Source: Bifidobacterium criceti
GTDB lineage: Bacteria > Actinomycetota > Actinomycetes > Actinomycetales > Bifidobacteriaceae
Assembly (NCBI RefSeq): GCF_002286935.1
Contig: NZ_MVOH01000002.1
Coordinates: forward strand, 1-64,000
DNA: 64,000 bases
Direction: 5' to 3'
The notes beneath the pieces were generated by a model that was not told the origin of the DNA, made no database searches, and saw only the letters and a program-made list of their open reading frames with translations. This document shows positions 42,687-51,518 of this stretch, in pieces. The position numbers and the translations under genes are program-made. The number at the start of each line of letters is the position of its first letter. Positions within the stretch are counted from its first letter, which is position 1.

Positions 42687-44342
42687 TTAATTCGATGAAC
42701 CAAATCTTCTTTGATTCTCTATATTATCGTTAATAGGTGAATGTGCTTCATACTCGTTTCTGTTTCTTCGGGAAAGCAAGCATGCAACGACGATGAGCGC
42801 GACCACAGCCGCGACGCCAGCGCCGACCGCAAGCCACAGCCACACACCAGTCGATGACGAAGAAGACGATGACGATGCGGACGAAGCCTGCGCATTGCCC
42901 TCGGAGCCCACGGCACCGGAACCACTCTCCGAGCCCGCCAACGACGACAAGGATGTCTGGCCGGTGCGTGTGGCTGAGTACTGCATGCAATCGGCGCCGC
43001 CATCGGCACGGCACCGCTCCACCCTCGCCCACGCGTCTTTCTGACGCTCATACTCCTCACCCACCAACGACGCCTCACGCTGCACATCGATATGGGAACT
43101 GCCATCCAGATCAAACACCTGCGTGTTGGCGATCTGATGGTCACCCCAACCCGAACGGTCCGTATACATGCCCTTCGTCTCCTCATACTTCTCGCTGTTG
43201 ACCACCGCGGCCTCCAACAACGGATTGATGTCCGGATACTGCGACGGGTCCACAGCCAACAGTTTCGGCAAATCGATCACACCGAACCCCGAACGAAGCT
43301 CCTTGTCGAACACCGGCTCACCGGACGTGTTGCCCTGCGTGTGATGCACCACCGACTGCAACACCTGATTACCCGTCGCATCCGGCCATTTGCTCATCAC
43401 CAGCGCCAACATCCCACTCGTGATCGCAGACGCCGCCGACGAACTGTTCGCCCTGCCGTCGGCATCCTTCCCAAGCTCCCGGTCCGCCGTCGTCCCATAC
43501 CCGTTGATGCCACCGCCTGGCGCCAACAAGGTCACACCACCATCACGACGGTTCGTCCCGCCCGACGCATCCATCGCATTGACCGCCAACGCACCGGGAA
43601 AACGATTCGTCTTCGTCGGCTCACCCACATAATCCCTAGGCCCCGAATCCTCCTCGTCATTGCCAGTGCTGGATACAATCACCACACCGGCACGCAACGC
43701 CTCGACAAACGCCTCCACCGTCTGCGGACGATACTTCGACTCGAACGACATATTCACAATCCGGTTGCCATCCGCAACCACTCGACGCAGCACTGTCGAA
43801 AAATCGACATCATCCCCAACCTCGCACAACGGCGCCATCCCGCCAAGCATCCCATCATTGCTGAACGACATCGGGAAATGCGTCACTCTGGCGTCCTGCG
43901 CCACCCCCACCAGACCACGACTGCCGTCATACCCCGAACCATCACCCACAATATATGCGGTCATCTCCGTGCCATGCGTCATATACAAGCCACGATCCCC
44001 CGCACGCAGGTCCGGATTCGATACATCCATACGCAACGTCCGATCCTTGTCCATGCACGACGAGCCACCGTCCTTCAACACCAACTTGGACTCCACATGC
44101 TTGCCTGCAATCGCCGGATAATCCGACACAATCTGGCTGTCCAATACCGCGACCTTCACACCGTTGCCGGTCACACCCTGACCCCACGCATCCTGCACAC
44201 CGGTCTTCGTGACATACCAATCACCATCATCCAACTCAACCGCCCACACCGACGGCACAACCGCCAGCGACACCGCCAACACTGCAGCCACCACAGCCAG
44301 GCACACGACACGCAACCGCGCCACCACACGAGACAATCCCAT
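42687..44342 (-). CDS. Mycosin-like subtilase 2, membrane-anchored
   Basis: A 551-residue S8 protease. The start at 44342 (MGLSRVVARLRVVCLAVVAA) has AAAGGA upstream and opens a signal peptide ending about SVWA. The triad is complete: Asp68 (VAVLDSQIV), His123 (MTHGTEMTAYIVG) and Ser301 (NSSSAASAITSG, with Ser in place of the usual Pro of SxAxP); oxyanion Asn228 is in SSTGND. After the protease comes the unknown C-terminal domain with DPSQYPDINPLLEAAVVNSE and CRADGGADCMQYSAT, a Ser-rich linker, one membrane segment and a short cytosolic tail. It lies beside its close paralogue, sharing a long identical stretch. At 551 residues it exceeds MycP-type mycosins (about 420-450). Confidence 0.9.
   Translation of the reverse strand: MGLSRVVARLRVVCLAVVAAVLAVSLAVVPSVWAVELDDGDWYVTKTGVQDAWGQGVTGNGVKVAVLDSQIVSDYPAIAGKHVESKLVLKDGGSSCMDKDRTLRMDVSNPDLRAGDRGLYMTHGTEMTAYIVGDGSGYDGSRGLVGVAQDARVTHFPMSFSNDGMLGGMAPLCEVGDDVDFSTVLRRVVADGNRIVNMSFESKYRPQTVEAFVEALRAGVVIVSSTGNDEEDSGPRDYVGEPTKTNRFPGALAVNAMDASGGTNRRDGGVTLLAPGGGINGYGTTADRELGKDADGRANSSSAASAITSGMLALVMSKWPDATGNQVLQSVVHHTQGNTSGEPVFDKELRSGFGVIDLPKLLAVDPSQYPDINPLLEAAVVNSEKYEETKGMYTDRSGWGDHQIANTQVFDLDGSSHIDVQREASLVGEEYERQKDAWARVERCRADGGADCMQYSATRTGQTSLSSLAGSESGSGAVGSEGNAQASSASSSSSSSSTGVWLWLAVGAGVAAVVALIVVACLLSRRNRNEYEAHSPINDNIENQRRFGSSN
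42958..43442 (-). repeat. Identical segment shared with mycosin 3 (copy A)
   Basis: Bases 42958-43420 appear identical to 44649-45111 at a constant offset of 1691 bp with no indels; after two changed bases the match continues to 43442. The segment encodes roughly residues 301-462 of mycosin 2: the last part of the protease domain and the unknown C-terminal domain. Confidence 0.85.
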
Positions 44343-44380
44343 CACCAGATCCTTTCCAAAACAGTCAACAACACCAAACA

Positions 44381-46018
44381 TCAACGACCACCCCCAACAC
44401 CATGCATCCCCGACACATTCGCCGGCATGGACGCAACCGTCGCACACCCACGCCCACGACGCGCAAACAGGCACGCGACGACGATGAGCGCAATCAGGGC
44501 TGCGACACCAGCGCCGACAGCCAGCCACAACCACAAATGATTTGACGAGGAGGACGACGGCACAGCCGTCGGCGATGACACGCCATCTCTGGCACCATCA
44601 GCTTTAGACGAGGAAGACTGCCCACCAGAGGACGAGGACGATGCGCCTTGGCCGGTGCGTGTGGCTGAGTACTGCATGCAATCGGCGCCGCCATCGGCAC
44701 GGCACCGCTCCACCCTCGCCCACGCGTCTTTCTGACGCTCATACTCCTCACCCACCAACGACGCCTCACGCTGCACATCGATATGGGAACTGCCATCCAG
44801 ATCAAACACCTGCGTGTTGGCGATCTGATGGTCACCCCAACCCGAACGGTCCGTATACATGCCCTTCGTCTCCTCATACTTCTCGCTGTTGACCACCGCG
44901 GCCTCCAACAACGGATTGATGTCCGGATACTGCGACGGGTCCACAGCCAACAGTTTCGGCAAATCGATCACACCGAACCCCGAACGAAGCTCCTTGTCGA
45001 ACACCGGCTCACCGGACGTGTTGCCCTGCGTGTGATGCACCACCGACTGCAACACCTGATTACCCGTCGCATCCGGCCATTTGCTCATCACCAGCGCCAA
45101 CATCCCACTCGCAATCGCAGACGCCGCCGACGAACCACCAGACGTCACACTGGCATTCCTCGCATCACCGCGAGCATAGCCATTGATATCATCGCCAGGT
45201 GCCAACAAGGTCACACCACCATCACGACGAGTAGTCACCCCAGACGCATCAACCATGTTCACCGCCACCAATCCCGGGAACCGGTTCGTCTTCGTCGGCT
45301 CACCCACATAATCCCGCGGACCCGAATCCTTCGTATTGTTACCCGCCGCGCTCACAATGACCACACCGGCCCGCATCGCCTCGACAAGCGCCTCAACCGC
45401 CTCATTATTGTCCTCCGAATGCCACGACATATTGATGACACGATTCCCATCCGCAACCGCCGCACGAACCGTATCACCAAAACCGATGACATTCCCATTG
45501 ACTTCACATGCCGTCTGTAATCCGAAGAGGTTCGCCACACCAAATGTCATGGGATAATGCGTCGCCTGCGCGTCCTGCGCCACACCCACCAGACCACGAC
45601 TGCCGTCATACCCCGAACCATTACCCACAATATACGCGGTCATTTCCGTGCCATGCGTCATATACAAGCCCTCCTCACCGGTACGTAGACTCGGATTCGA
45701 TACGCGCATCGTCCGTGTCCCGTCCGTACTTTTGCACGACGAAGCCCCCTCCCTCAACACGAGCTTCGACGCCACACCTTTGCCTGCAATCGCCGGATAA
45801 TCCGACACAATCTGGCTGTCCAATACCGCGACCTTCACACCCTTGCCGGTCACACCCTGATCCCACGCATCCCGCACACCGGTCTTCGTGATATACCAAT
45901 CACCCTCATTCAACTCAACCGCCAACGCCGACGGCACCCAACACAACACCACCGCGCACACAGCCGCCACCGCGCTGCAGAAGGCGGTGCCCCGTTTCCC
46001 CTGAGTCAATCGTCCCAT
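44381..46018 (-). CDS. Mycosin-like subtilase 3, membrane-anchored
   Basis: A 545-residue paralogue of the neighbouring protease. The start at 46018 (MGRLTQGKRGTAFCSAVAAV) gives a clean signal peptide ending about PSALA; an upstream ATG at 46051 is possible, and neither has a strong binding site. The triad is Asp67 (VAVLDSQIV), His122 (MTHGTEMTAYIVG) and Ser in TSGGSSAASAIASG; the oxyanion Asn is in SAAGNN. The C-terminal domain is identical to that of mycosin 2, but the Ser/Lys linker, membrane segment and tail differ. It lies 38 bp upstream of mycosin 2 in the same operon. Substrate and need for two copies are unknown. Confidence 0.9.
   Translation of the reverse strand: MGRLTQGKRGTAFCSAVAAVCAVVLCWVPSALAVELNEGDWYITKTGVRDAWDQGVTGKGVKVAVLDSQIVSDYPAIAGKGVASKLVLREGASSCKSTDGTRTMRVSNPSLRTGEEGLYMTHGTEMTAYIVGNGSGYDGSRGLVGVAQDAQATHYPMTFGVANLFGLQTACEVNGNVIGFGDTVRAAVADGNRVINMSWHSEDNNEAVEALVEAMRAGVVIVSAAGNNTKDSGPRDYVGEPTKTNRFPGLVAVNMVDASGVTTRRDGGVTLLAPGDDINGYARGDARNASVTSGGSSAASAIASGMLALVMSKWPDATGNQVLQSVVHHTQGNTSGEPVFDKELRSGFGVIDLPKLLAVDPSQYPDINPLLEAAVVNSEKYEETKGMYTDRSGWGDHQIANTQVFDLDGSSHIDVQREASLVGEEYERQKDAWARVERCRADGGADCMQYSATRTGQGASSSSSGGQSSSSKADGARDGVSSPTAVPSSSSSNHLWLWLAVGAGVAALIALIVVACLFARRGRGCATVASMPANVSGMHGVGGGR
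44649..45133 (-). repeat. Identical segment shared with mycosin 2 (copy B)
   Basis: Counterpart of 42958-43442. Bases flanking the block diverge at once on both sides, which points to gene conversion rather than simple recent duplication of the whole gene. Confidence 0.85.
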
Positions 46019-46224
46019 CAATCGAATTACTTTCCAATCTCCATCGGCCATAGTTGCTGGACACATAGCACAACAGCCCATCCATACCCGTCACACACAA
46101 GGCATCGTGCGTACGATGGTGCGGTGCACACAGTCTCACATACACCGCACCATCATGCATCTCCGATAGTTCCGAGACGCCGTCGCCATCCAATACAGCG
46201 GATGACGACGACGCCAGCGTCCCC

Positions 46225-46512
46225 TCAGAAGCGCGCAGCGGAACGATTGTCCGATTCCACGTACTGGTCAGCGATCTGCTGGGTCGTGGAGGAAATCTGA
46301 GCCAGAATCTGATTCATCTCCTGAATCTTCTTGTTCCAATCGGTCTGCGCGCGGTAATACGCCTCTCGCGCAGCGCCATCCCACTGATCGATAAGGGAAC
46401 GCACTTGCGAATCAAGCGTGTCGAGCTCCTGGCTGATGCCCTTGGAATCATTGGCGATTTCGTTCGACAGCTGACCGACCATCTCCGGGCGAACAGAAAT
46501 AGAACCTACCAT
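46225..46512 (-). CDS. WXG100 protein with YxxxD export signal (CFP-10-like)
   Basis: A 95-residue T7SS substrate. Two helices flank the WXG turn in LIDQWDGAAREAYYRAQTDW, and the C-terminus carries YVESD, which fits the YxxxD/E signal recognised by EccC. This combination marks it as the CFP-10/EsxB-like partner of a WXG100 pair. GAGGAG precedes the ATG at 46512. It is co-transcribed with the other WXG100 gene, 55 bp upstream. A gap of about 200 bp follows before mycosin 3. Confidence 0.88.
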   Translation of the reverse strand: MVGSISVRPEMVGQLSNEIANDSKGISQELDTLDSQVRSLIDQWDGAAREAYYRAQTDWNKKIQEMNQILAQISSTTQQIADQYVESDNRSAARF

Positions 46513-46567
46513 TGGTTTCTCCTCAACTTGTTATGTACTTAGCTATGTACGGTTGTCTTATTTATCG

Positions 46568-46879
46568 TCAGCCCAAAAGAGCCTGCAGACGAGAGGTCTG
46601 GGACTGGTTGTCCTCTTCGTTCGCCGCCTGATCCTTCGCGGTGCCACGAATGTTGTCGCGCAGATCATTGAGGATGTTGTTCAGTTGATTGGCTTTCCTC
46701 TGCCACTCCATCATCAGCGCGTTGTACGATGTGGCCGCATCGCCTTTCCAGAACGAGCCAAGCTCCGCCATCTTGCTTTCGATGTCCTTGATGTGATGAT
46801 CAATGCCGACCCTCGCATTCTCCACCGCTACAGCGCCCTTCTCAAGCGCTCCTTCACCAGCCGCGATTTTTTCTGCCAT
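46568..46879 (-). CDS. WXG100 protein (ESAT-6-like)
   Basis: A 103-residue WXG100 protein. The start at 46879 (MAEKIAAGEGALEKGAVAVE) has GGAGGA upstream; the frame extension MWRKS has none. The WXG turn is in ELGSFWKGDAATSYNALMME. No YxxxD/E signal is visible at the C-terminus, so it probably relies on the neighbouring CFP-10-like protein for export, as ESAT-6 does. It is the first gene of the long minus-strand T7SS operon, so its level may exceed that of later genes. Confidence 0.87.
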   Translation of the reverse strand: MAEKIAAGEGALEKGAVAVENARVGIDHHIKDIESKMAELGSFWKGDAATSYNALMMEWQRKANQLNNILNDLRDNIRGTAKDQAANEEDNQSQTSRLQALLG

Positions 46880-47266
46880 GCTTTTCCTCCACATTCAGCA
46901 GGTTGGTTGATACAGCACTGCCATTTGCATTGCGCTTACACCCCTACGAGAAACCTGTCCTCATTGGCACTAGCGAGAGCGAACCCAAACCGCAGATTGC
47001 CTCAGTATATCGAACACATAACACCAATCATGCCACTTTCTCCACACAATGCCCGTACTATCAGCAGATTCATTGATATTTCTGCGCATTATCACCCATC
47101 TCATGTTCGCTCTGCGTATGATTTCCCTGATATGCTATACAATCCCATACATACCGTTGGGGCATATTCACAGGCACCGTCGGCACACAGCCAATATTCA
47201 CTGCATCCCAATGTGGGATGCAATGTTCGGCTCAACGGGATTCATTGAAGAGGAGAGACAGGGTAC
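46880..47266. promoter_or_regulatory. Divergent promoter region of the T7SS
   Basis: A 387-bp AT-rich gap between the two oppositely oriented T7SS operons, without a supported gene. A plausible -10 (TATACA at about 47139-47144) faces eccD. The whole secretion locus is probably controlled here; I could not identify an operator with confidence. Confidence 0.5.
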
Positions 47267-48694
47267 ATGGACGCCAACGCATACCTACCATTGCCTCAGC
47301 CCCCCGCTGCGGGCGACGAGTCAATGGCGCCGCATGCAGACAACATTCTGGAAGACCAGCCTACCGCACTGCAATCCCCCGTCTCGATCACCGTCATGTA
47401 CAAGAAACGCTCGGTGACCTTGGAGGCCGCGCCGGACATCATCGTCGCTGAACTCCTGCCTGACATCGCACGCCGTCTCGGCGTCCTCGACCCTGCGATC
47501 GTCTATGGCGGCTACCGACTCGTCAACGACGAGGACGAAGCGCTCGACCCGGCCCAGACCATCCTCGAGCAATGCATCGCGCCACAACGCCCGTTCACGC
47601 TCACGCCAGGCGCACTCGTCGACTCGGATCTCATGTATGACGATGTCGTCGAAGCGGTCGGTTCGAATGTCGGGCAGGTCTACCGCGCATGGACGACCGC
47701 CCATACGACAATTACCACATTGATCATCTGCGTCGGTATGCTCGCAATCAGCGCGGTATGCCTCGCCGTCACGCCGGCGTCGGTCATCACCGCATCCATC
47801 GGCATCGCGTTCGCCATCATCATGCTCGCGCTGACCGCATTGCTTGACAACCACGGTCTGAAGAACCAAGCCATCATCATCGGATTGTTATCAGGCATCT
47901 TCGCGGCCCTCGCCGGTTTCCAAATCATCTCGGCGACATACCAACCGACCACCGCATATGGCATGCCGATGCTCGGTGCATCCGCTGGATTCCTCATCGC
48001 CGGAGCTGCCATGACCTTCGCCGCGCCCCATACACGACCCTACGGTTTCGTTCCGGTCATCGTCGGCACGGCGACGCTCATCCCGAGCACCCTCGGAACC
48101 TTCTTCCCACAGGCGCTCAAGCCAGCGTGGACCATCACCGCGACGATCGTCGCGCTCATCATCAACGCGTTGCCCTGGATGTGCCTGTCCGTGGCCCGCA
48201 TCAGCGTACACAGTCCACAATCCGAATCGGAGATCTTCGCACTACCCAAACCCATCGATTACGACGATATCCGCGCCCGATACATCCAAGGATCCACCTA
48301 TCTGTTCATCGGGCGCATTTCCGTCGCCGCAACGTTGCTCATCTGCACCCCGTATATCATCGGTCTCGGCGGCACCTTCGCCCCCCTCTTGTGCCTGCTC
48401 TCCTTCGCCGCGATCCTGCTTGATTCAAGACAGATATACACATTGCGTGAGATGGCAATCACCGTCGGAGCCGCCGGCATCGGCATACTGCTCAGCGTCC
48501 TGCTCCTTGCCGCGACACAGCCACAGACGCGTCCCGCACTCGCCATCGGCCTGCTCGTATGCGCGATCGTCGCACTCGTATTCACGTATATCTCACGCCG
48601 CCAATCGCTTTTCGTCACACGTGTGACGGACGCGATCGAAATCATATGCGTCCTTGCGTTGCCCCCGCTCACCTACTTCATCATCGCGGCATGA
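47267..48694 (+). CDS. eccD: EccD, T7SS channel component
   Basis: A 475-residue membrane protein. Residues ~40-125 form the ubiquitin-like domain typical of EccD (SITVMYKKRSVTLEAAPDII ... YRLVNDEDEALDPAQTILEQ). About eleven hydrophobic segments follow, interrupted near the middle by a cytosolic loop (EIFALPKPIDYDDIRARYIQ). In mycobacterial ESX complexes EccD lines the inner-membrane pore as a dimer. The first ~40 residues are an extra hydrophilic leader. It is the first gene of the plus-strand operon with eccB (18 bp apart) and mycP. Confidence 0.92.
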   Translation: MDANAYLPLPQPPAAGDESMAPHADNILEDQPTALQSPVSITVMYKKRSVTLEAAPDIIVAELLPDIARRLGVLDPAIVYGGYRLVNDEDEALDPAQTILEQCIAPQRPFTLTPGALVDSDLMYDDVVEAVGSNVGQVYRAWTTAHTTITTLIICVGMLAISAVCLAVTPASVITASIGIAFAIIMLALTALLDNHGLKNQAIIIGLLSGIFAALAGFQIISATYQPTTAYGMPMLGASAGFLIAGAAMTFAAPHTRPYGFVPVIVGTATLIPSTLGTFFPQALKPAWTITATIVALIINALPWMCLSVARISVHSPQSESEIFALPKPIDYDDIRARYIQGSTYLFIGRISVAATLLICTPYIIGLGGTFAPLLCLLSFAAILLDSRQIYTLREMAITVGAAGIGILLSVLLLAATQPQTRPALAIGLLVCAIVALVFTYISRRQSLFVTRVTDAIEIICVLALPPLTYFIIAA

Positions 48695-48712
48695 CAATCC
48701 AGAGGAACCATC

Positions 48713-50143
48713 ATGGCTGACAAGAAAGACCTTGCCGAAGCGCAACGCTACTCACGACGCAGACTCGTCACGGCCTTCACGAGCGGCATCCCATCGGATG
48801 TCGAACTCACACCGAAAAAGAACCAGACACCCGTCATCGTCGGCATCGGATTGACGATCATCGCAATCCTCATCGGCATCTTCTACGGATACATGAAACC
48901 GGCGTTGCCCGACAACTGGCAGAACAACAAACTCATCGTCGCCAAACACTCCGCGGCACGCTACGTCAGCGTCGATGGAAGACTACATCCTGTTATCAAC
49001 GCGATCAGCGCACGGCTCATGATCCCGTCTTCCGATTTCGACGTCATCACCGTGGACGACGAACAGCTCGAAGGAATACCGATCGACGCCACCCTTGGCA
49101 TCCTCGGAGCCCCGGATTCACTGCCCGAGCATGACGGACTCGTGGACGGCGCAGCAACAAGCTGCACCTATGAACAACGCCTGTACAACACTCTCAGCGG
49201 CGACAAGAAGAACATCCCGGCGACCAACGAAGCCGTCGTCGCGCATGTAGACGACACGGACTACCTCATCACCGGTACGAAAAGGCACAAGCTTCCCTCG
49301 GACGTGACCTCGCGCGACGGATTCCTACGCGCATATGGGATACCACAAACCGCACACGTCGAGACCTCCATCCAATGGCTCAACCTCTTCGAAGCGGGTA
49401 CAGCGATGCAACGCATCACCATCGACGGCGCATCGGAGCTCAACACCGGCGACATACGGCCCGGCGCGATCGTCATGCAACAGGGCGCCCCATCGGAAGC
49501 GCGATACGTCGTCATGGCCGATGGATCGATCAGCCATCTCGACGACGTCGCCTATGCACTGTACGCCATCGGGAAAAGCGACGCCCAACTCGAACCCGTC
49601 ATGCTGAGCGCGTCGGAATTCCAAAAGCTCACGAACGCGGAGCTCTCGCCGCTACCCGCGGATTGGCCAAGCGCTACGCTCACGACGGCGGACGGCACGA
49701 GCGCGATGTGCGCGGTGCTTCCGTTGCAACAAGACGGCGACGAAACGGCTGCGCGGTTCTACACTGATGAGGACATCGCGCGTCAAGCACGTGGTGACGC
49801 CGCAAACGCGCAAATGGACGAATCGAACATCACGACGACAATCCATGGCGGGACTGGAGCGCTCATCCGGACCAGCATCGGCGGTGCGAGCGATGCTGGA
49901 ACCGTATATGCAATCGACGCGACCGGCACCGCATATCCACTTCCCGGCGCTCAGGAAGAGACACTCAAACGGCTCGGTTACACCAATGGGGACGTACACA
50001 ACGTGCCACGCGGCTGGGTCGACATCTTCCCGACTGGCGTGGAACTGACACCACAAGCAGCCTCAAGCGCACCAGGAGCGAAGAAGCCGGATGTGGAGAC
50101 AGTGAAGGACCGCGGCGCCGCAGCACAGGTGAACGCATCATGA
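48713..50143 (+). CDS. eccB: EccB, T7SS membrane/periplasmic component
   Basis: A 476-residue protein. The short cytosolic N-terminus (MADKKDLAEAQRYSRRRLVT, including an R-R-R run) leads into a single membrane segment (about residues 41-60, VIVGIGLTIIAILIGIFYGY). A large outer domain contains the conserved start LIVAKHSAARYVSVDGRLHP and later GVELTPQAASSAPG. This fits EccB, which forms the extracytoplasmic part of the ESX complex. The length is close to the usual 480-500. Its stop overlaps the mycP start by 4 bases (ATGA). Confidence 0.92.
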   Translation: MADKKDLAEAQRYSRRRLVTAFTSGIPSDVELTPKKNQTPVIVGIGLTIIAILIGIFYGYMKPALPDNWQNNKLIVAKHSAARYVSVDGRLHPVINAISARLMIPSSDFDVITVDDEQLEGIPIDATLGILGAPDSLPEHDGLVDGAATSCTYEQRLYNTLSGDKKNIPATNEAVVAHVDDTDYLITGTKRHKLPSDVTSRDGFLRAYGIPQTAHVETSIQWLNLFEAGTAMQRITIDGASELNTGDIRPGAIVMQQGAPSEARYVVMADGSISHLDDVAYALYAIGKSDAQLEPVMLSASEFQKLTNAELSPLPADWPSATLTTADGTSAMCAVLPLQQDGDETAARFYTDEDIARQARGDAANAQMDESNITTTIHGGTGALIRTSIGGASDAGTVYAIDATGTAYPLPGAQEETLKRLGYTNGDVHNVPRGWVDIFPTGVELTPQAASSAPGAKKPDVETVKDRGAAAQVNAS

Positions 50144-51408
50144 CGCGCGCCACCAGGATCCGGCACCACCTCATGCGCGCGGCCGCAGCGGCCTGCGCGG
50201 CCCTAGGCACGATAGGCGCCATCGGGCTCGGTCTACAGGCCACATCCGCCACCGCACGCGCCGAAGAAGGCCAACGCCAATGCCAGGCGGGCATCGAGAA
50301 CTACATCACCGAGACGCCATGGACGAACACATTATTCAATGTGGAGGCGTTGCATGAGCAAAGCACCGGCAAAGGAGTGACGGTCGCGATCATCGATTCG
50401 GGTGTGAGCGTCGACAATCCCCATCTCGTTGACGCCATCGTCGAGGGGACTTCATATGTGCCCGATGACGATTCCCATGGAAAACAGGATGTCTACAATC
50501 ATGGCACAATCGTCGCGGGCATCATCGGAGCGCGGCGCATCAACGGCTCGTCGCTCGTCGGCATCGCGCCGGACGCGAAGATCATGCCGATCCGCGTCTT
50601 CGAAGCGCTACGGCAGGAAAATGGTCAGACGACGGGCGGCCCCGACATGTTCACCATCGCGGAGGGCATCCGCTACGCCGTCGACCATGGTGCGGACGTC
50701 ATCAACATATCAATGAGCGACACCCATGACGTCCCGGTCGTGAAGGAAGCCGTCGCCTATGCGGACGACCACGGCACACTCGTCGTGGCGAGCGCTGGGA
50801 ACCGTCTCACATCATCGAGCACCGTGGACGGCATGCGGTATCCGGCGGCATATCCGCAAGTCGTCGGCGTATCGGCCGTGACCAACGAACTCCTATCCAC
50901 CGAGGACGCAATCCACGGCACGCAGGTCGATGTCGTCGCCCCCGGCGCGAATGTGGCCTCGACAATCCCCAGCGGCATCGACTGCGCATTCAGCGACGGA
51001 TCATCGACGAGCTATGCAACGGCTTTCGTGAGCGGACAGGCGGCGCTCATCGCCGAACGCTACCCTGACGAGACACCGGCACAATGGAAGCAGCGCATTC
51101 TTGCGACTGCGAACCGCGCACACCCCGATGAACGGGACGACGAATACGGATGGGGTGTCATCGATCCGATCGCATCACTCAACGTGGCGCTCTCGGATGA
51201 CATACGCGGACCAAGCGCGGAAGGCGGCGCCGCGCGTCTGCAAGCCGACCAGACGACGGAACGTGTCACGTTAGTGCCACTGCACGATCCGAATGCACTT
51301 GCCAAACGAATCGTCATGCTGATGACGATTGCCACCGTCGTCATATGCGCGACGGCATGGTTGTACAGCCTACGCCGACGTGACAACGCAGACAGTACTC
51401 AAGCCTGA
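50140..51408 (+). CDS. mycP: MycP, T7SS mycosin protease
   Basis: A 422-residue S8 protease of the conserved ESX core. It has a signal peptide (to about residue 41), a protease domain with Asp86 (VAIIDSGVSV), His121 (VYNHGTIVAGIIG), Asn221 (VVASAGNRL) and Ser291 (SSTSYATAFVSG), and a C-terminal membrane anchor at about 389-411. The length and the eccD-eccB-mycP order are those of ESX-4-like systems. MycP stabilises the ESX membrane complex and processes some substrates. It lacks the extra C-terminal domain found in the three longer subtilases of this locus. Confidence 0.94.
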   Translation: MTRATRIRHHLMRAAAAACAALGTIGAIGLGLQATSATARAEEGQRQCQAGIENYITETPWTNTLFNVEALHEQSTGKGVTVAIIDSGVSVDNPHLVDAIVEGTSYVPDDDSHGKQDVYNHGTIVAGIIGARRINGSSLVGIAPDAKIMPIRVFEALRQENGQTTGGPDMFTIAEGIRYAVDHGADVINISMSDTHDVPVVKEAVAYADDHGTLVVASAGNRLTSSSTVDGMRYPAAYPQVVGVSAVTNELLSTEDAIHGTQVDVVAPGANVASTIPSGIDCAFSDGSSTSYATAFVSGQAALIAERYPDETPAQWKQRILATANRAHPDERDDEYGWGVIDPIASLNVALSDDIRGPSAEGGAARLQADQTTERVTLVPLHDPNALAKRIVMLMTIATVVICATAWLYSLRRRDNADSTQA

Positions 51409-51428
51409 CGTGCGTGGTAGTGGTAGAG

Positions 51429-51469
51429 GAAGTGGGGGTGTGATTCAATATGAATCACACCCCGCCTTC
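51429..51469. terminator. Bidirectional terminator between mycP and pepN
   Basis: GGGGTGTGATTC (51435-51446) pairs perfectly with GAATCACACCCC (51452-51463) around a 5-nt loop. The flanking GAAG/CTTC can pair after a small internal loop. It lies between convergent genes. Confidence 0.75.
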
Positions 51470-51518
51470 CTTACACTAATATATGAATCGAATTATTAAG
51501 GGACTTTCGTTCGTCTTG

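Noticed and set aside
43092-44540. A 482-codon plus-strand open frame opposite mycosin 2
   Set aside because: Shadow frame with Arg/His/Thr-rich translation. The minus-strand frame has a signal peptide and a catalytic triad.
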